Shown in pieces: positions 61,560-64,000 of a DNA stretch of 64,000 nucleotides. How positions within the stretch are numbered: the stretch's first letter is position 1; every line of letters starts with the position of its first letter. Source of the stretch: Serratia marcescens subsp. marcescens ATCC 13880 (GTDB lineage: Bacteria; Pseudomonadota; Gammaproteobacteria; Enterobacterales; Enterobacteriaceae). Under the pieces are notes generated by a model. It did no database searches and was not told the origin of the DNA. It was given only the letters and a program-made list of their open reading frames with translations. The position numbers and the translations under genes were made by a program. The stretch lies in contig NZ_CP071238.1 of the NCBI RefSeq assembly GCF_017299535.1, positions 1,426,001 through 1,490,000 on the forward strand. Direction: 5' to 3'.

Positions 61560-61928
61560 ATGAAAAAGACACTAAGCCTGTTGGCGTTGTTGCTGCTGAG
61601 CGGCTGCGGCGCCGGGGCCGGCCATCAGACCGGCACCCCGTTGCCGCAGGCCCCGGCACTGGCCGCAACGCAGCTCAGTTACCCGGAGCGGGTGCATAAC
61701 GCGGTGAGCCGCGAGCTGCGCTCGCCGGAGCGCGCGCGCGGCCAACGCTGCACCATCAGCATACGGCTGCGGCCGGACGGCAAGCTGGCGAGCAGCAAGA
61801 TCGTGAGGGGCGATGCGCCCCTGTGCGCGGCGGCGAGCGCTGCGGTGCAGCGCGCGCAGTTTCCGCCGATGACCAACGCCACCGAGTACGCGCTGTTCAA
61901 CGCCGTGGTGCTCGATTTCGTTCCCTAA
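61560..61928 (+). CDS. Lipoprotein with a TolA C-terminal-like domain
   Basis: A 122-residue protein with a lipoprotein signal (SLLALLLLSGC, lipidated C16) and, from ~residue 39, a domain resembling TolA domain III: SYPERVHNAVSRELRSPERA, QRCTISIRLRPDGKLASSKI, VRGDAPLCAAASAAVQRAQF and VVLDFVP, with the two cysteines of TolA kept. It lacks TolA's inner-membrane helix and long coil. It could bind Tol-Pal partners or TolA ligands, or be an energy-transducer-like relic; its role is unknown. ATG 61560 follows AAGGACATCGG; a terminator follows the stop. Confidence 0.72.
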   Translation: MKKTLSLLALLLLSGCGAGAGHQTGTPLPQAPALAATQLSYPERVHNAVSRELRSPERARGQRCTISIRLRPDGKLASSKIVRGDAPLCAAASAAVQRAQFPPMTNATEYALFNAVVLDFVP

Positions 61929-61941
61929 AGGGATGTGACCG

Positions 61942-61968
61942 ACGGGCCGCTTGCGCGGCCCGTTTTTT
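61942..61968 (+). terminator. Rho-independent terminator after the TolA-like lipoprotein gene
   Basis: ACGGGCCGC (61942-61950) pairs with GCGGCCCGT (61955-61963), followed by TTTTTC. Confidence 0.88.
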
Positions 61969-62068
61969 CTCGTCTCGCCGTTTGCGTATTCACGCTTTTC
62001 CGCCAATAGTGTTTTCCGGGCATGCATTAAGATGATTTTTCATTGGCCGGCCAACGGGAGAAAAAGGC

Positions 62069-62545
62069 ATGAAAGGCGAGCATCATTATCAGGTGGCGGT
62101 CACCTGGCAGGGGAATCTGGGGGCAGGCACGGAAGATTACCGCGCCTATGGGCGCGATCACCTGATCGGCGCCGCGGGCAAGGCAGATATCGCCGGCTCA
62201 GCCGATCCGGCCTTCCGCGGTGACGCGACGCGCTGGAATCCGGAAGATTTGCTGGTGGCATCGCTCAGCGCCTGTCACAAATTATGGTATCTGCATCTGT
62301 GCGCCACCTCGGGGATTTCGGTGCTGGCCTATCAGGACGATGCCGTGGGGGTGATGCGCGAAGACGCCGCGCGCGGCGGCTTTTTTACCTCGGTGACGCT
62401 GCGGCCGCAGGTCACAGTGCGCGATGGTGACGATCTGCAGTTGGCGCAACAGCTTCACGAGAAGGCGCATCACCTGTGCTTTATCGCCAACTCGGTGAAT
62501 TTCCCGGTGGCGTGTGAGCCGCATGCCGCGTACGCAACCCGCTGA
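62069..62545 (+). CDS. OsmC-family peroxidase-like protein
   Basis: A 158-residue OsmC/YhfA-type protein. The two redox cysteines are in LLVASLSACHKLWYLHLC (SACHK) and NSVNFPVACEP, and the N-terminus HHYQVAVTWQGNLGAGTEDY fits the family. OsmC proteins reduce organic hydroperoxides with thiols. AAAAAGGC precedes the ATG. It ends 90 bp before the desaturase gene. Close to the YhfA/OsmC subgroup with YRAYGRDHLI; subtype not certain. Confidence 0.85.
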   Translation: MKGEHHYQVAVTWQGNLGAGTEDYRAYGRDHLIGAAGKADIAGSADPAFRGDATRWNPEDLLVASLSACHKLWYLHLCATSGISVLAYQDDAVGVMREDAARGGFFTSVTLRPQVTVRDGDDLQLAQQLHEKAHHLCFIANSVNFPVACEPHAAYATR

Positions 62546-62635
62546 ATTTTCACTTAGCTTTGCCATTTTCGTTATTTTGAACGTCGTTACGGCTCACGGA
62601 TACTGGGGGGAAACTCCTCAACCGCGAGCCGCAGC

Positions 62636-63694
62636 ATGTCCCACGCCCACTATTTGCACCCCGAACAACGCGACCGCATCCGGCGGCTTTATCAGCGTTG
62701 GCACTGGCGGCTGGAACTGCCCACCTGGGGGATCATGGCGGCAGTGTACGGCGGCTGGTTCGGCGTGGCGCATTATTGGCAGGCGCTGGGTCCATGGCTT
62801 GGCGCGCCGCTACTGATCCTGCTGACCACCGGGTATATGTCGCTGCAACACGAGCTGATCCACGGCCATCCGACGCGCTGGCCGCGCGTCAATCAGCTGT
62901 TCGGCCTGTTGCCGCTGGCGGTGTGGTATCCCTACGGGCTGTATCGGGATTCGCATCTGCGCCATCACCGCAACGACCACCTGACCGATCCGCATGAAGA
63001 TCCCGAAAGTTACTACTTCAGCGCCGCGCAGTGGCGGCGTTATCCCCGCCTGCTGCCGCTGTTGGCCGCGGTGCGCAATACGCTGATCGGCCGGGTGCTC
63101 CTCGGCCCGGCGCTGGATATCGTCACCACGCTGTTCGGCGCAGTGAAGACGCTTGCAGCGGGCGATCGGCGCGCCTGGGCGATGTGGCTGGCGCACCTGT
63201 CGCTGTTGGCGCTGCTGCTGTACTGGCTGCAGATGCAGGGCATCGGCGCGGCGTTTTACCTGTTGGCCATCAGCTACCCGGCGCTGGCGCTGACCAAGGT
63301 AAGATCGTTTTTTGAGCATCGCGCCGTGGACGCACCGCAGGCACGTTCTATTATTAATGAGGCGGGCTGGCCGTGGCGGCTGCTGTTTCTCAATCTGAAC
63401 TACCATTTAGTGCATCACGATTTGCCCGGCCTGCCCTGGTATGGCCTGCGCGAAGTCTACCTGGCGGAACGCGAGGCGTATCAGCGCCGCAGCCAGGGAT
63501 TCGTCGCGCAGGGTTATGGCGAGTGGCTACGCGATTACGCGCTGACGCCGATCGACGTCGGCGTGCATCCGCTGAGCGCCGGCGAACGGCGGGAGGAACG
63601 CGATGTCCTGCCGAAGAAAAAACTTATTGCGCGCTGGAAGCGTGTTTCTCAGGATTTTCCAACCGAACTGGCCCATGAGCCGGAAAACATATAA
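62636..63694 (+). CDS. Membrane fatty acid desaturase
   Basis: A 352-residue integral membrane di-iron desaturase. The three histidine boxes are visible: HELIHGHPTRWPR, HLRHHRNDHLTD and YHLVHHDLPGLP. Hydrophobic segments lie around WGIMAAVYGGWFGVAHYWQA, GAPLLILLTTGYMSLQHELI and LAHLSLLALLLYWLQMQGIG. It probably introduces a double bond (or hydroxyl) in a lipid-bound acyl chain. The last ~50 residues are basic and cytoplasmic. It is 13 nt before the osmF-like gene, so they could share a transcript, though the functions differ. Confidence 0.88.
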   Translation: MSHAHYLHPEQRDRIRRLYQRWHWRLELPTWGIMAAVYGGWFGVAHYWQALGPWLGAPLLILLTTGYMSLQHELIHGHPTRWPRVNQLFGLLPLAVWYPYGLYRDSHLRHHRNDHLTDPHEDPESYYFSAAQWRRYPRLLPLLAAVRNTLIGRVLLGPALDIVTTLFGAVKTLAAGDRRAWAMWLAHLSLLALLLYWLQMQGIGAAFYLLAISYPALALTKVRSFFEHRAVDAPQARSIINEAGWPWRLLFLNLNYHLVHHDLPGLPWYGLREVYLAEREAYQRRSQGFVAQGYGEWLRDYALTPIDVGVHPLSAGERREERDVLPKKKLIARWKRVSQDFPTELAHEPENI

Positions 63695-63707
63695 CCAGAG
63701 GAAAAGT

Positions 63708-64000
63708 ATGGCAATCACCTTATCACGCGGACGTTCCTTTGCCGTCGCCCTGGCTCTGCTGGCCGCCAGCGGTCTGGCGCAGGCGGCCGACTCGGTGCGC
63801 GTCGGCTCCAAGATCGATACCGAAGGTTCGCTGCTCGGCAACATCATCGTGCAGGTGCTGGAAGCCAACGGCATTAAAACCACCAACAAGCTGCAGCTCG
63901 GCACCACCAAGGTGCTGCGCGGCGCCATCACCTCCGGCGAGATCGACATCTACCCGGAATACACCGGCAACGGCGCATTTTTCTTCTCCGATGAGAAAGA
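63708..64000 (+). CDS. osmF: OsmF-like osmoprotectant-binding protein (start only)
   Basis: The first 97 codons run off the right edge. The N-terminus has a signal peptide (SFAVALALLAASGLAQA, then ADSVRV) and the mature part RVGSKIDTEGSLLGNIIVQV, LQLGTTKVLRGAITSGEIDI and YPEYTGNGAFFFSDE is typical of QAT-type binding proteins such as YehZ/OsmF. It should capture glycine betaine or similar solutes for an ABC importer whose genes would lie beyond the window. AGAGGAAAAGT precedes the ATG. Confidence 0.85.
   Translation, partial: MAITLSRGRSFAVALALLAASGLAQAADSVRVGSKIDTEGSLLGNIIVQVLEANGIKTTNKLQLGTTKVLRGAITSGEIDIYPEYTGNGAFFFSDEK

Overview
The window looks like chromosomal DNA of a Serratia-type enterobacterium, probably the S. 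marcescens group. This is inferred from the very GC-rich codon use of most genes, an ERIC-type repeat, and clear enterobacterial genes (sseA, yehS, a yjaB-like acetyltransferase, metNIQ, phnCDE, an osmF-like gene). No tRNA, rRNA or CRISPR array was recognised.

Region 1 (1-15337) is visibly less GC-rich and holds a co-directional, tightly overlapping set of genes that I read as a biosynthetic cluster cut off at the left edge of the window. It contains the end of a MATE exporter, an AMP-forming acyl ligase, the remains of an RND-type tripartite exporter, three KAS III-like enzymes, two stand-alone NRPS-like adenylation enzymes interleaved with them, an alpha/beta hydrolase, a transglutaminase-like enzyme, a two-helix membrane protein, a group IV PLP decarboxylase and an exported alpha/beta hydrolase. 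I do not recognise the product. No carrier protein is visible in the window. A complete IS3-family element (2730-3985) sits where the C-terminal end of the RND adaptor gene and most of the RND pump gene have been lost.

Region 2 (15338-15867) is the right-hand junction: about 360 bp without a gene, containing a second, divergent IS3-type end and a hairpin, running into a 56-codon N-terminal remnant of a DapF-like gene. The GC-rich chromosome resumes there.

Region 3 (15.9-30.4 kb) holds two DUF1471 stress proteins with a TetR regulator sharing a 14-bp site, a metNIQ-type transporter, a GNAT enzyme, an MpaB-like oxygenase, a SUFU-domain protein, two small metabolic enzymes, a second trpS behind what looks like a full trp-type attenuator with its own leader peptide, phnCDE1E2, an ERIC element and yehS.

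Region 4 (30.5-45.0 kb) has an enhancin/M60-like metalloprotease, then one long urea-nitrogen operon: allophanate hydrolase, urea carboxylase, a GntR regulator and the urea ABC transporter urtABCDE, behind a near-consensus sigma-54 promoter. Together these take up urea and convert it through allophanate to ammonia and CO2 without urease.

Region 5 (45.0-64.0 kb) is accessory and housekeeping: two type II toxin-antitoxin pairs with palindromic operators, a Fur-boxed FAD monooxygenase, sseA, NUDIX, AraC, LysR and MocR regulators, a DUF1127-GST pair, a Gfo/Idh/MocA oxidoreductase, a LysR-controlled ycaC-like/ABM/amidohydrolase unit, a TolA-like lipoprotein, OsmC, a fatty acid desaturase and the start of an OsmF-like osmolyte-binding protein.
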